Positions 33,266 to 42,697 of a stretch of 64,000 nt of DNA are shown here, piece after piece (the first letter of the stretch is position 1; every line of letters begins with the position of its first letter). The notes under the pieces were generated by a model. That model was not told where the DNA came from, made no database searches, and saw nothing but the letters and a program-made list of their open reading frames with translations. Source of the DNA: Paludibacteraceae bacterium (lineage in GTDB: Bacteria > Bacteroidota > Bacteroidia > Bacteroidales > Paludibacteraceae); NCBI GenBank assembly GCA_905235505.1, contig CAJOMJ010000017.1:26843-90842 (forward strand), written 5' to 3'. Both the position numbers and the translations under genes were made by a program.

Positions 33266-34372
33266 ATGCACGTCACTCTCATAGCAGGGGCAAGACCTAA
33301 TTTTATGAAGGTTGCGCCTATAATAAAAGCCATAAAAATTGCACGGACACAAGGCAAGAATATTAGTTACAGCCTTGTGCATACCGGTCAGCACTACGAC
33401 AAGAATATGTCCGAGACTTTCTTTGAGGAACTCGGGATACCTCAACCTGATATCAATCTCGGGTGCGGCGGCGGGTCGCAGGCAGAGCAGACGGCGGCAA
33501 TAATGGTGGCGTTTGAACGATATCTCATCAATAACCCTACTGATTTGGTGCTTGTTGTGGGTGATGTTACTTCTACTATGGCATGTTCTATTGTGGCGAA
33601 AAAACTCAATACGAAGGTGACACACGTGGAGGCGGGTATCCGCTCGTGGGACCTCAGTATGCCCGAGGAAATCAACCGTATGGTTACGGATAGTCTTGCG
33701 GATTTCTATTTCACAACTTCGGAAGTGGCAAACATGAATCTCAGAAATGCCGGAGTAAGCGAGGAAAAAATACACTTTGTAGGCAATGTGATGATAGATA
33801 CACTCTTGCAGAACCGCAGCCGTTTTCGCAGAACATCTATTAGTGACGAACTTAATCTTCATGAAGGCAAGTATATTGTTTTGACCTTGCATCGTCCTGC
33901 CAATGTGGATGAGGTGGAGAGTCTGAAGTGCCTAATGAATGAGATTTTGGAGAATGTATGCGGAGAGCCGGTAGTCTTTCCTATTCATCCGCGCACTGCC
34001 AAGATATTCTCTGACTCTGGCATATCAGCACCTAATCTTCATATTGTAGAACCTTTGGGTTATCTCGAGTTTAACTATCTTGTTGAACACGCTCGTGCTG
34101 TAGTAACCGATTCAGGGGGTATTACGGAAGAGACCACTGTAATGGGAATTCCTTGTCTCACTCTCAGGAACAACACGGAGAGACCTGAAACATGTACTCT
34201 CGGCACCAACGAACTTATTGGAACTAATCCTAAGAACTTGAAGCCTGCACTTGAGAGACTCTACTCAGGACAATGGAAACAAGGTTCGATTCCTCCTCTC
34301 TGGGACGGTCATGCTGCTGAGAGAATAGTTGATATTCTGCTCTCAAAGCAGAACCTTATATGTTGTTCTTAA
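33266..34372 (+). CDS. wecB: UDP-N-acetylglucosamine 2-epimerase (non-hydrolysing)
   Basis: A 368-residue WecB-type epimerase that interconverts UDP-GlcNAc and UDP-ManNAc. It has [64 protein letters not shown], and [17 protein letters not shown] near residue 290. It is one of two intact paralogues in this operon plus a remnant at 13450; sequence differences between them suggest different sugar substrates. The O-acetyltransferase gene follows by 22 bp. Confidence 0.9.
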   Translation: MHVTLIAGARPNFMKVAPIIKAIKIARTQGKNISYSLVHTGQHYDKNMSETFFEELGIPQPDINLGCGGGSQAEQTAAIMVAFERYLINNPTDLVLVVGDVTSTMACSIVAKKLNTKVTHVEAGIRSWDLSMPEEINRMVTDSLADFYFTTSEVANMNLRNAGVSEEKIHFVGNVMIDTLLQNRSRFRRTSISDELNLHEGKYIVLTLHRPANVDEVESLKCLMNEILENVCGEPVVFPIHPRTAKIFSDSGISAPNLHIVEPLGYLEFNYLVEHARAVVTDSGGITEETTVMGIPCLTLRNNTERPETCTLGTNELIGTNPKNLKPALERLYSGQWKQGSIPPLWDGHAAERIVDILLSKQNLICCS

Positions 34373-34394
34373 TTTGCTCAATATCATAGTTCTT

Positions 34395-34913
34395 ATGTTA
34401 TACCGGATTATATATTACTCTTTTGCACGTCACTTGCCCAAGTCCACAATGCCTATTTTAGGAAAGTTCGCCTTCAGACTTCGTCAATGGTGCTGCCGCA
34501 ATATGTTTGCTTCTTGTGGAAAAAATCTCAATGTGGAACAGGGGGCCTATGTCGGCAGCGGAAAGGATTTCCATATTGGGAACGATGTTGGTATCGGAAA
34601 AGACTTCTGCTCTCACAATCGTATTCTTACTATAGATGACGGCTGTCTCATGGGCGAAGATGTGCTGTTTCTCGGGGGGGGGCATTTGTTCGCAGACAAA
34701 AATATACCGATTGGTCAACAGGGAAACAAAGAGAAAACTCCTTTGCATATAGCCGGTGATGTGTGGATTGGTGCAAGAGCAATCATACTGCCCGGTTGCA
34801 AGCGTATAGGTCATGGTGCGGTTATTGGGGCGGGAGCAGTAGTGACCAAAGATGTGCCTGACTTTGCGGTAGTCGGCGGGAATCCGGCAAGAGTAATAAA
34901 ATATAGGGAATAA
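34395..34913 (+). CDS. Hexapeptide O-acetyltransferase (WcaF/CysE-like)
   Basis: A 172-residue left-handed beta-helix acetyltransferase. The C-terminal signature [20 protein letters not shown], then [20 protein letters not shown] and [11 protein letters not shown], is typical of the NodL/WcaF/CysE group. GGGHLFAD may hold the catalytic histidine. It most likely acetylates a sugar hydroxyl of the glycan. I chose the ATG at 34395 ([13 protein letters not shown]); an in-frame ATG at 34329 lies inside the upstream epimerase gene. It is set between the two epimerases. Confidence 0.84.
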   Translation: MLYRIIYYSFARHLPKSTMPILGKFAFRLRQWCCRNMFASCGKNLNVEQGAYVGSGKDFHIGNDVGIGKDFCSHNRILTIDDGCLMGEDVLFLGGGHLFADKNIPIGQQGNKEKTPLHIAGDVWIGARAIILPGCKRIGHGAVIGAGAVVTKDVPDFAVVGGNPARVIKYRE

Positions 34914-34948
34914 TACTCAGGAATGGAGTGCGATAGTCAAAAAGAAAG

Positions 34949-36112
34949 ATGCTTAAACTTCTTACAGTCATAGGTGCCCGGCCGCAGATAATAAAGGCTG
35001 CGGCTCTCACAAGAACTATTCAGAAGTGGAATAGTTCCCACTGCTTGGAAGACCGGATAGCCGAGGTGTTGCTTCATACCGGTCAGCACTACGATGACAA
35101 TATGTCGGGCAGTTTCTTCAAGGAACTTGGTATTCCCGAGCCAGATATTAACCTTCATGTCGGCTCAGGCACTCACGGTGTGCAGACGGCAAGAATGATA
35201 GAGGGAATAGAAAGTGCTCTAATGGGGCAGAATTTTGATGGTGTGGTTCTCTATGGCGATACCAACTCCACGCTTGCCGGGGCAGTGGCAGCCGCCAAAC
35301 TGCATATACCTGTGTTTCACATAGAAGCGGGGTTGCGCTCTTTCAATATGTCAATGCCTGAGGAGCAGAACCGCATTGTGTGTGACAGGCTGTCCTCTGT
35401 CTTGTTTGCTCCTACACAGACCGCAGTGGACAATCTGCAGAATGAGGGAATAGGACAAGGCAGCATGCGATTCAGTGCCGGTAAAAAGCAGAAGGTGGTT
35501 CTCTCGGGCGATGTGATGTACGACAACAGTATGTATTTCTCTTCTGTCGCAGAGGAGAAAAGTAATATACTGCAGTGTCTCGGAATAGAAAGTAAGAACT
35601 TCATACTCGCCACTATTCATAGAGATAATAATACTGACTCAAGGGAAAGACTAAGCAGCATATTCAGTGCTTTGCTCAGTGTGGCGCAAAAGCAACAGCA
35701 ACCTGTGGTACTGCCTTTGCACCCGCGTACACGCAAGATGCTGCCGATGAATCTTTCCGAGGAACTTTATAAAACTATTATCTCTTCGCCTCTGATCAAG
35801 ATAACCGAACCTGCAGGATTCTTCGATATAATGATGCTTGAGCGTCATGCTTCGCTTGTGATGACAGACTCAGGCGGGGTACAGAAAGAGGCATTCTTCT
35901 TCGAGACACCTTGCGTTATTCTGCGACCCGAGATAGAGTGGGTAGAGATAGTCGATGCCGGTGCGGGAATCATTGCTGATGCGGACTACAACAAAATTTG
36001 CTCTGCCGCCGATAGTTTGATAGGGCAAAAGGTGCATTTCCCGCAGTTGTTCGGCAATGCTCATGCAGCAGAAAATATACTTAATGAAATAAACGCATAT
36101 TTGGATAATTAG
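34949..36112 (+). CDS. wecB: UDP-GlcNAc 2-epimerase family protein, second copy
   Basis: A 387-residue non-hydrolysing epimerase: TVIGARPQIIKAAALTRTIQ, HTGQHYDDNMSG, HIEAGLRSFNMSMPEEQNR, ATIHRDNNTD, LPLHPRTRKML and MTDSGGVQKEAFFFETPCVI. The IHRDNNTD and KEAFFF forms differ from the first copy and resemble epimerases acting on other UDP-HexNAc sugars (for example WbpI-like, UDP-diacetylamino sugars). It is the last recognised gene of the polysaccharide region. Confidence 0.86.
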   Translation: MLKLLTVIGARPQIIKAAALTRTIQKWNSSHCLEDRIAEVLLHTGQHYDDNMSGSFFKELGIPEPDINLHVGSGTHGVQTARMIEGIESALMGQNFDGVVLYGDTNSTLAGAVAAAKLHIPVFHIEAGLRSFNMSMPEEQNRIVCDRLSSVLFAPTQTAVDNLQNEGIGQGSMRFSAGKKQKVVLSGDVMYDNSMYFSSVAEEKSNILQCLGIESKNFILATIHRDNNTDSRERLSSIFSALLSVAQKQQQPVVLPLHPRTRKMLPMNLSEELYKTIISSPLIKITEPAGFFDIMMLERHASLVMTDSGGVQKEAFFFETPCVILRPEIEWVEIVDAGAGIIADADYNKICSAADSLIGQKVHFPQLFGNAHAAENILNEINAYLDN

Positions 36113-36133
36113 GTTGTGAATTATGCGATTTGT

Positions 36134-36164
36134 TTGTGTATATACCAAAAATGTATTAACTTTG
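36134..36164 (+). promoter_or_regulatory. Promoter for the 36212 gene
   Basis: TTG at 36134-36136 and TAACTTTG at 36157-36164, 20-bp spacer. It marks the end of the polysaccharide transcription unit. Confidence 0.8.
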
Positions 36165-36211
36165 CAGCGTAAAACAAACTGAATCTATCAACTTCAATAC
36201 GGATAAATGTC

Positions 36212-36622
36212 ATGAAAACAGGAACAAAAGTAGTAACAATCATTAGTGTAGTGGCAGTACTTGTGCTTGCCGGTTGGTTTTGGTTTACCTACTATTTTGT
36301 GTTTGCCGAAGGTGTGAAAGCGGGAGAACTGAACCGTTTTACATACAAGGGCTATATCTTCAAGACCTATGAAGGCAAAATCATTCAGGCGGGCTACAAC
36401 TCGGAGAATGCCAAAGGTACTATTCAGTCCAACGAATTCGACTTCTCCGTTGAGAGCGAAGAAGTGGCGGACAAACTGATGAAAAGCACGGGCAAGACTG
36501 TGGAGTTGCATTACAAGGAGTACAAGGGTGCTCTGCCGTGGCGCGGTATGCAGAAGTTTGTAGTGGACTCTATCATCTCTGTTTCGCAGAATGATATGCC
36601 GCTTAATGTGCCGATATTCTAA
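36212..36622 (+). CDS. Conserved membrane-anchored hypothetical protein
   Basis: A 136-residue protein with one N-terminal membrane anchor (VVTIISVVAVLVLAGWFWFT, residues 7-26) and a soluble periplasmic part. Conserved-looking segments are GVKAGELNRFTYKGYIFKT, EGKIIQAGY and TGKTVELHYKEYKGALPWRG. I recognise it as a small Bacteroidetes family of unknown role, sometimes mislabelled as 6-phosphogluconate dehydrogenase, which it clearly is not. It stands alone with its own promoter. Confidence 0.75.
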   Translation: MKTGTKVVTIISVVAVLVLAGWFWFTYYFVFAEGVKAGELNRFTYKGYIFKTYEGKIIQAGYNSENAKGTIQSNEFDFSVESEEVADKLMKSTGKTVELHYKEYKGALPWRGMQKFVVDSIISVSQNDMPLNVPIF

Positions 36623-36635
36623 AGTTGATAGTTTT

Positions 36636-36662
36636 GTAGAGACACGACATTGTCACGTCTAA
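36636..36662 (+). repeat. 27-bp GTAGARAYGCGACA element, copy 3
   Basis: GTAGAGACACGACA then TTGTCACGTCTAA, 14 bp after the stop of the 36212 gene. It matches the copies at 8768, 11994 and 39051. Confidence 0.75.
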
Positions 36663-36819
36663 AGGTTGATAAGTGGTAAGTCAGCAGATTGATTGGTTCA
36701 TTGTGTACGTGTATGACGCTATGAATCAGTTGTAGGGAATTGAGAATTATTCTGCCAGGGCTTGTGTCCGTAGGGGCATGGGCGACGACAGGACTTTAAT
36801 ATATTAAATTACACACTTT

Positions 36820-38541
36820 ATGGTAAAAGAAAATTTTGTAGAGATGTTCCAAAACTCCTTCCGTGAGAATTGGGATCTTGAGGCGTACACGGACTATGAG
36901 ACCAAGTACACCATGACTTACGCTCAGGTGGCTGAGCAAGTGGAAAAACTGCATCTGTTGTTTCAGCAGTGCGGAATAGAAAGAAACGACAAGGTGGGCC
37001 TTATAGGGCGCAACTGCGCTCACTGGGCGGTTGCGTATGTCGCAACAGTAACCTACGGAGCGGTGATAGTGCCTATCCTTCAGGACTTCCGTCCGGACAA
37101 TGTGCACCATATTTTGAAGCACTCCGACTCTAAACTGCTTTTCACGGCAGACTATATCTGGGATCATCTTGACGAGAACGAACTCGGCAATGTGCGTGCT
37201 GTGGTCTCGCTTACCAAGTTCAAGCCTCTCGCTGTTATAGAATCCGCTCTGCCAATAGTGGACGAGGAGACAGGCATCCGCCTTACTCTTACCAAGGAAC
37301 TTATCTCCAACGAGACTATTCAGCAACTCTTTGACCGCAAATATAAGGGCAATTTCACTCCTCAGTGCATTAACTATTATCTGAAAGACAACGAGGAGAT
37401 GGCATCGCTTAACTATACTTCCGGTACAACCGGTTTCTCCAAGGGTGTAATGACTTCCGGTCGTGCACTTGCCTCCAATGCCGTATTTGGGCATAATACT
37501 TACTCGGGTAGCAGTCCTACAGGGAAAATGCTCTACAAAGGAGACCGTATGGTAACATTCCTTCCTTTGGCTCATGCATACGGTTGTGCATTCGATTTTC
37601 TTGGCAATACCACTGCCGGCGGACATACCTATTTCATTACCCGTGTGCCGACTCCTAAGGTGTTGCTGGCTGCATTCGCAGAGGTGAAACCTACTCTAAT
37701 ACTGTCTGTACCCCTCATTATAGAGAAGATATACCGCAAACAGATTCAGCCGATGATAGCCAAGCCCCCGGTAAGTTGGGTTCTTAAAGTGCCATATCTG
37801 AATGAGGTCGTACTCAATCAGATACGTCAGAAACTGATGGGAGTGTTCGGCGGTTGTTTCGAGGAAATTATTGTCGGTGGTTCCGCAATGAACGCAGAGG
37901 TGGAGAGTTTCTTCCGTAAACTCAAGTTCCCGATAACTATTGGTTATGGTATGACAGAAACCGCACCTCTTATCTCATATACTTATTGGTCCCAGTTCAA
38001 GTCAACCAGTTGCGGACAGGTGCTTGGCAATATGGAAGTTCGTATAACCGACAAAAATAAAGAAGGAGTAGGCGAGATAGAAGTCCGTGGCGACAATGTG
38101 ATGATGGGCTACTACAAGAACGAGGAGGCAACAAGGGCAGCCTTTACCAAAGACGGCTGGTTGCGTACAGGTGACCTCGGCTATGTTGACGAAGACGGAT
38201 TCATCTACATAAAGGGACGTTCCAAAACAATGATGCTCGGGAGCAACGGACAGAATATATATCCAGAAGAACTTGAGGACAAACTGAACAATATGCCATA
38301 CGTGATGGAGAGCCTGGTTGTGCAACGCAATGAAAAGATTGTAGCACTCGTGTTCCCTGACATTGATGCCTGTGACAAGGCAGGTTTTACCCATGAAGAC
38401 GTTTTGGCACAGATGGAGCAGGTCCGCAAAGATGTAAACAAACAACTTGCCGCATACGAGCAAATCAACTTTATAGAGGTTCAGGCGCATGAGTTTGAAA
38501 AGACTCCGAAGAACTCTATAAAACGCTATATGTACAAATAA
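36820..38541 (+). CDS. AMP-binding acyl-CoA/ACP ligase
   Basis: A 573-residue ANL-superfamily enzyme, most like bacterial long-chain fatty acid-CoA ligases. Motifs: LNYTSGTTGFSKGV (P-loop, near residue 199), FLPLAHAYG, GYGMTETAPLIS, GWLRTGDLGYVDEDGFIYIKG and the C-terminal EKTPKNSIKRYMYK with the catalytic lysine. It activates a fatty acid with ATP; the acceptor (CoA or ACP) is not clear. No TAnnTTTG promoter was seen in the 197-bp upstream spacer, which instead holds a 27-bp repeat. Confidence 0.88.
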   Translation: MVKENFVEMFQNSFRENWDLEAYTDYETKYTMTYAQVAEQVEKLHLLFQQCGIERNDKVGLIGRNCAHWAVAYVATVTYGAVIVPILQDFRPDNVHHILKHSDSKLLFTADYIWDHLDENELGNVRAVVSLTKFKPLAVIESALPIVDEETGIRLTLTKELISNETIQQLFDRKYKGNFTPQCINYYLKDNEEMASLNYTSGTTGFSKGVMTSGRALASNAVFGHNTYSGSSPTGKMLYKGDRMVTFLPLAHAYGCAFDFLGNTTAGGHTYFITRVPTPKVLLAAFAEVKPTLILSVPLIIEKIYRKQIQPMIAKPPVSWVLKVPYLNEVVLNQIRQKLMGVFGGCFEEIIVGGSAMNAEVESFFRKLKFPITIGYGMTETAPLISYTYWSQFKSTSCGQVLGNMEVRITDKNKEGVGEIEVRGDNVMMGYYKNEEATRAAFTKDGWLRTGDLGYVDEDGFIYIKGRSKTMMLGSNGQNIYPEELEDKLNNMPYVMESLVVQRNEKIVALVFPDIDACDKAGFTHEDVLAQMEQVRKDVNKQLAAYEQINFIEVQAHEFEKTPKNSIKRYMYK

Positions 38542-38666
38542 TGTATGTAGATGCAAACTTCAGAAAAAACACTGCATAAATATAGAAATATTCCATATTA
38601 TGGAGAAAAATGTGACAAAATGCAACTTTTTTGAGGTAAAAGTGTACAACATAACAAAAATAGTTG

Positions 38667-38674
38667 TATCTTTG
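38667..38674 (+). promoter_or_regulatory. -7 box for the small lipoprotein
   Basis: TATCTTTG followed by GCAGCG, 57 bp before the ATG at 38731. No TTG is at the right distance upstream. Confidence 0.6.
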
Positions 38675-38730
38675 CAGCGTTTTTTGAAAAACGAATATAA
38701 ATAACATGTTTAATTAAACACTTTACAACA

Positions 38731-38982
38731 ATGAAAAAGGTATTATTCGTACTTGCAATTGCTGCTTGCACCGTATCTTGTGGCAAGAAAGCTGAGAACA
38801 AAGAGTGCAACGAGGAGCAGAAACCTTGCTGCGAACAGAAAGCTGAGTGCCAGGCTGCTGCTGAGCCCGCTGCTGAAGTAACAACAGAGGAAGAGAAGAC
38901 TCTCACAGAGACTGCTGCAGACGCAGGAAAGCAAATCATCAATGCAAGTGCTGCTAAGGCTGTAGAGGAAATCAAGAAATAA
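38731..38982 (+). CDS. Small Cys/Glu/Ala-rich lipoprotein
   Basis: An 83-residue protein with a lipoprotein signal (MKKVLFVLAIAACTVSCGKK; lipobox Cys17) and a mature part of only about 66 residues rich in E, K, A and with four more cysteines (KECNEEQKPCCEQKAECQ). The C-terminal part is a likely amphipathic helix (AADAGKQIINASAAKAVEE). I do not recognise a family. A strong terminator follows within 20 bp, so it is transcribed singly, as often seen with abundant small envelope lipoproteins. Confidence 0.8.
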   Translation: MKKVLFVLAIAACTVSCGKKAENKECNEEQKPCCEQKAECQAAAEPAAEVTTEEEKTLTETAADAGKQIINASAAKAVEEIKK

Positions 38983-39002
38983 TTATCTCAGATTTCTTAA
39001 AG

Positions 39003-39033
39003 AAAAGTCCGCTCGTATGGGTGGACTTTTTTT
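39003..39033 (+). terminator. Terminator after the small lipoprotein
   Basis: AAAAGTCC (39003-39010) pairs with GGACTTTT (39023-39030), with three more T following. Confidence 0.8.
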
Positions 39034-39050
39034 AACCGACCTCTCAAACC

Positions 39051-39077
39051 GTAGAAACGCGACATTGTCACTTCTCC
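39051..39077 (+). repeat. 27-bp GTAGARAYGCGACA element, copy 4
   Basis: GTAGAAACGCGACA then TTGTCACTTCTCC, followed by ACAACTTG as in the palindrome at 8717. It lies between a terminator and coaX. Confidence 0.75.
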
Positions 39078-39094
39078 ACAACTTGCCAAACATT

Positions 39095-39117
39095 TAGACG
39101 CAATAGTGTTGCGTCTA
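39095..39117 (+). other. Stem-loop just before coaX
   Basis: A perfect 9-bp stem, TAGACGCAA (39095-39103) with TTGCGTCTA (39109-39117), and a 5-nt loop, 24 bp before the coaX ATG. It may be a degenerate member of the intergenic palindrome family or a leader structure. Confidence 0.55.
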
Positions 39118-39141
39118 TACAGAACTTGCAAAACTTGTCCC

Positions 39142-39876
39142 ATGAATCTCTGCATTGACCAAGGCAACTCCAGAACAAAAGTGGCACTCTTCCGCGAGGA
39201 CGGAAAACTGATAAAATCGTTTATATACCGCAGTTTCCACTCTTCGGAAGTAGAGCGTCTGTTCTCTTTGTATCCCATATCCGACTCAATAATATCTTCT
39301 GTATCCAATGTGGAGCCGGCTGTGGTAAATGCCTTGAACCGTCTCAGCAAACTTTTTATATTGTTTGACCACACCACACCGATACCTATTAAGAACCTCT
39401 ACGACACTCCCCAAACTCTCGGTCAAGACCGTCTTGCAGCAGCAGTCGGAGGAAATGCTCTGTTGCCCGACACCAATCTGCTGATTATAGATGCCGGTTC
39501 TGCTATCACTTATGACTTTGTGAACAGCGACAATGAGTATATGGGAGGCAACATTGCTCCCGGAATAAAGATGCGTCTGACTGTTCTCCGTCAGATGACA
39601 AAGAAACTGCCGCAAGTGGAAGTGGAAGAAAACCAACTTATACCTCTCTTTGGCAAGAATACCAATGATGCCATTGCTGCGGGAGTGATACGCGGCATAG
39701 TGTTCGAAGTAAAAGGTTATATGCGCACACTGGGCGAGAAAGTGGATAGCTTCGAGACCATTATCTCCGGCGGTAGCGCACCATATATAATTAACAACCT
39801 GCACCAATCTGTCCGCAATGAGAAATACCTTGTGCTCATAGGTCTTAATAGAATCCTTGAGTTCAACAAGGCATAA
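39142..39876 (+). CDS. coaX: Type III pantothenate kinase
   Basis: A 244-residue type III pantothenate kinase, first step of CoA synthesis. MNLCIDQGNSRTKVALF is the phosphate-binding loop, LGQDRLAAAVGGNAL the pantothenate region, and IIDAGSAITYDFV plus GGNIAPGIKMRL the second half of the ASKHA fold. I chose the ATG at 39142 because the 12 residues upstream (MLRLYRTCKTCP) are encoded by the stem-loop region and are not family-like. Confidence 0.93.
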   Translation: MNLCIDQGNSRTKVALFREDGKLIKSFIYRSFHSSEVERLFSLYPISDSIISSVSNVEPAVVNALNRLSKLFILFDHTTPIPIKNLYDTPQTLGQDRLAAAVGGNALLPDTNLLIIDAGSAITYDFVNSDNEYMGGNIAPGIKMRLTVLRQMTKKLPQVEVEENQLIPLFGKNTNDAIAAGVIRGIVFEVKGYMRTLGEKVDSFETIISGGSAPYIINNLHQSVRNEKYLVLIGLNRILEFNKA

Positions 39877-39968
39877 TATTCCAAGGATATATTCTCTCGG
39901 TGCAGGTCCTTTACTGTTCAAAATATACAAATATGCACATTTTGCTTTCATGTTTGGCAAAGATTTTG

Positions 39969-39976
39969 TAACTTTG
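39969..39976 (+). promoter_or_regulatory. -7 box for the FadL-like gene
   Basis: TAACTTTG followed by GCACC, 20 bp before the ATG at 39997. The -33 element is weak. Confidence 0.6.
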
Positions 39977-39996
39977 CACCACGAAACAAGAGATAA

Positions 39997-41214
39997 ATGC
40001 GTCGTTGTGCATATATATTGCCTGTAATTCTGTCGTTTACAATGTGTATTGTTGTAAGCGCCCAGAACAACACTTCTTCTCCATATTCCCGATTCGGGTA
40101 TGGCGAGCTCAATGACAATGTTCCGGGAGCGTTCCGGGCCATGGGTGGGGTAGGTACAGGTATGCGTGACAAACGTGTTATTAACCCCTCGCAACCTGCT
40201 TCATATAGTGTGGTGGATAGCACCACATTCATGTTCGACCTCGGTCTGAGTGCCATGTGGAGTCAGTATGGAGATGCAACAGGCAAACGCAACAAGGGCA
40301 ACGGCAACCTTGAGTATCTGACTCTGCAGATGCCTTTCTTCTGGAAATACATCGGCTTTTCTGTAGGTATAATGCCTTATTCTATGGTCGGATACAATCT
40401 CGTAGATTCTGTGAAGAATGTTCCGCATCCGTACTCAAAGGTATATACGGGTCTTGGCGGAATAAGCCAAGTGTATGGTGGCTTGTCGTTTAACATAATG
40501 AACTGGGTGGCTCTTGGTGCCAATGTATATTATATGTTCGGTACTACCACTAATAACCGTATGCTCTCTTTTACGGAAACGGAGTTGGCTGCCGTATCGC
40601 AACAGACTACATTGCGGGCAAATAGTGTGCGTTTCCGCTATGGTGCGCAGTTCTTCCACACGTTTGCGGATGAACATACCGTGGTGTTAGGCGCAACATT
40701 CGAGAACCGCTCCAAACTGCGTGGACAGTTTACGCAGATAGAAACCACCACTTATGATACCATTCCCAACGACAATACAGATTGTGACCTGCCGATGATG
40801 TACAGTGTAGGCGCAAGCTATAATTGGGGGAACCGCCTTATTGTGGGTGCTGATTATACAATGACAGACTGGGCACATACAAGATACATGGGAGATATGG
40901 GTGTGCTGCGTTCCCGAATGAAGATAAACTTCGGAGCTGAATACTGCCACAATCCTTATGGAAAGAAGTATGTTGAGCGTATGCCTTTCCGCCTCGGTTT
41001 CAGCGTGTCGGACCCATACATACTGAACATCAATCAGAAAGATTTCACTGTAAGCATAGGTATGGGTTTCCCGCTGAGGAATGTGGCTACGGTGATAAAC
41101 ACCTCGCTTGAATATGGTCACAGAGGCTCCGCAGGACAACTGCAGGAGAACTACTTGCGTTTGACTGTCAATGCCTCAATCAGTGAGATGTGGTTCTTCA
41201 AGCGCAAATTGTAA
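39997..41214 (+). CDS. Outer-membrane beta-barrel protein, FadL/OmpP1-like
   Basis: A 405-residue exported protein: signal peptide MRRCAYILPVILSFTMCIVV ending at SAQ, then SPYSRFGYGELNDNVPGAFR and AMGGVGTG, a start typical of Bacteroidetes FadL-like outer-membrane proteins. The rest alternates short aromatic strands and ends in an aromatic/basic strand (SEMWFFKRKL). It probably passes hydrophobic compounds; the substrate is unknown. It lies upstream of the lipoprotein and lptC genes, consistent with an envelope-assembly cluster. Confidence 0.75.
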   Translation: MRRCAYILPVILSFTMCIVVSAQNNTSSPYSRFGYGELNDNVPGAFRAMGGVGTGMRDKRVINPSQPASYSVVDSTTFMFDLGLSAMWSQYGDATGKRNKGNGNLEYLTLQMPFFWKYIGFSVGIMPYSMVGYNLVDSVKNVPHPYSKVYTGLGGISQVYGGLSFNIMNWVALGANVYYMFGTTTNNRMLSFTETELAAVSQQTTLRANSVRFRYGAQFFHTFADEHTVVLGATFENRSKLRGQFTQIETTTYDTIPNDNTDCDLPMMYSVGASYNWGNRLIVGADYTMTDWAHTRYMGDMGVLRSRMKINFGAEYCHNPYGKKYVERMPFRLGFSVSDPYILNINQKDFTVSIGMGFPLRNVATVINTSLEYGHRGSAGQLQENYLRLTVNASISEMWFFKRKL

Positions 41215-41299
41215 CCAATAAACAGGAACACTATAATAATAAACTTTGGCACGATAATTGTTTTGCGATATGAAAAGACTAACATTAAAATCAATTTAT

Positions 41300-42697
41300 A
41301 TGAAAACGAAATCATTACTAATCGCTGTCCTCTGTGTAGTATGCGTTATGAGTTGCGCTGCACAGAAGAAGACAAAGAAAGACAAGAACGCTCAGAAGAC
41401 TGAGACTGTTCAGGAAGTGAAGAAACCCGTGGTTGAGGATGAAACGCCTATTATTACTGAGGAGTGCATAATGAATATCTCCCTCTTCCAACAGTCTGCA
41501 AAGAACAAACAGTTCGCTGATGCTGTTGAGCCGTGGTATCAGGTTTATAACACCTGCCCGAATGCTAACAGAGCTATATATACCCGTGGCGATGATATTA
41601 TCGGTTGGCAGATCGAACAGGCTCAGACCGAAGAGGAGAAAGCTCAACTGAAGCAGACTCTCATGCAGATGTATGATAGCTGGAACAAGTGGTTCGGTGA
41701 TGACCCGCTGTATCCTACTGCATACATACTCGGTGCCAAAGGTATGGACTATTGCAGATATTTCACTGAGGACGAACTTAAAGAACCTGCCTACAACTGG
41801 CTCAAAGAGTCTATCAAGGGCATGGGAGTAAAGAGTTCGCTCAATGTGATCAACAAGTTCGCTGAACTTGCAAACGGACTGTATAAATCTGACCCTGAGA
41901 AATATGCAGAGCAGTATATCGCCGACTACCAGATTGCAACCGAAGTGCTTAATCTTATCGCTTCTGATCCTACTAATAAATATGCCAACGAGGCGAAGGC
42001 TTACAAAGAGTATATAGACGGCACTTTCGCCGCATCGGGTGCTGCCGATTGTGCCAAACTTGACGAGTTGTATGCCAAGACTGTTCAGGCTAACCTTAAT
42101 GACTTGGAGATGCTTGGCAAGATAATGAAACTTTATCGCAGGGTAGGTTGCACCGAGTCGGACGTATATTTTGCTGCAGCAGAAGCTTCCCACAAACTCC
42201 AGCCTACAGCCGAGTCTGCCGCCGGTTGCGCTGCCATGAGTGCAAAGAAGGGTAACTACAAAGATGCCATCGCATATTATGACCAGGCTGTGGCTCTCGC
42301 TGACGACGATGACGACAAGGCAAACTATCTGTATAATAATGCTGTGTATGCTTTCAATAATCTCGGTCAGTATAGTGTGGCTCGTCAGTATGCCCGCCGC
42401 TCACTTGAGGTGAAACCCGACCAGGGACGTTGCTATATGCTTATCGGACTTATGTACGCAGCAAGCAAACCCTACGACGATGCAGTGCTCAACAAGACAG
42501 TATTCTGGGTGGCAGTAGATAAGTTCGTCAAGGCAAAACAGGTTGACCCGTCGGTAACTGAAGAAGCCAACAAATTCATTTCTTCCTACAGTCGCTACTT
42601 CCCCACCACGGAAGAGATATTCTTCCAACCTGAACTCGGCAAGGGAAAACCGTTCACGGTAGGAGGATGGATAGGTGAAACAACTACCTGTCGGTAA
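41300..42697 (+). CDS. TPR-containing lipoprotein
   Basis: A 465-residue lipoprotein: MKTKSLLIAVLCVVCVMSCAAQ gives a lipobox cysteine at residue 19, followed by a Lys-rich linker. The body is helical with TPR-like repeats in the C-terminal half, for example AMSAKKGNYKDAIAYYDQAV, LYNNAVYAFNNLGQYSVARQ and ARRSLEVKPDQGRCYMLIGL. The N half (IISLFQQ... WYQVYNTCPNANRAIY) matches a Bacteroidetes family of unknown role. An alternative ATG at 41270 would add 10 residues before the signal. Its stop overlaps the lptC ATG (TAATG). Confidence 0.8.
   Translation: MKTKSLLIAVLCVVCVMSCAAQKKTKKDKNAQKTETVQEVKKPVVEDETPIITEECIMNISLFQQSAKNKQFADAVEPWYQVYNTCPNANRAIYTRGDDIIGWQIEQAQTEEEKAQLKQTLMQMYDSWNKWFGDDPLYPTAYILGAKGMDYCRYFTEDELKEPAYNWLKESIKGMGVKSSLNVINKFAELANGLYKSDPEKYAEQYIADYQIATEVLNLIASDPTNKYANEAKAYKEYIDGTFAASGAADCAKLDELYAKTVQANLNDLEMLGKIMKLYRRVGCTESDVYFAAAEASHKLQPTAESAAGCAAMSAKKGNYKDAIAYYDQAVALADDDDDKANYLYNNAVYAFNNLGQYSVARQYARRSLEVKPDQGRCYMLIGLMYAASKPYDDAVLNKTVFWVAVDKFVKAKQVDPSVTEEANKFISSYSRYFPTTEEIFFQPELGKGKPFTVGGWIGETTTCR

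Noticed and set aside
12191-36112. Complete capsule or O-antigen locus
   Set aside because: No Wzx, Wzy, Wzz, ABC exporter or initiating glycosyltransferase was recognised; only part of the pathway is present.
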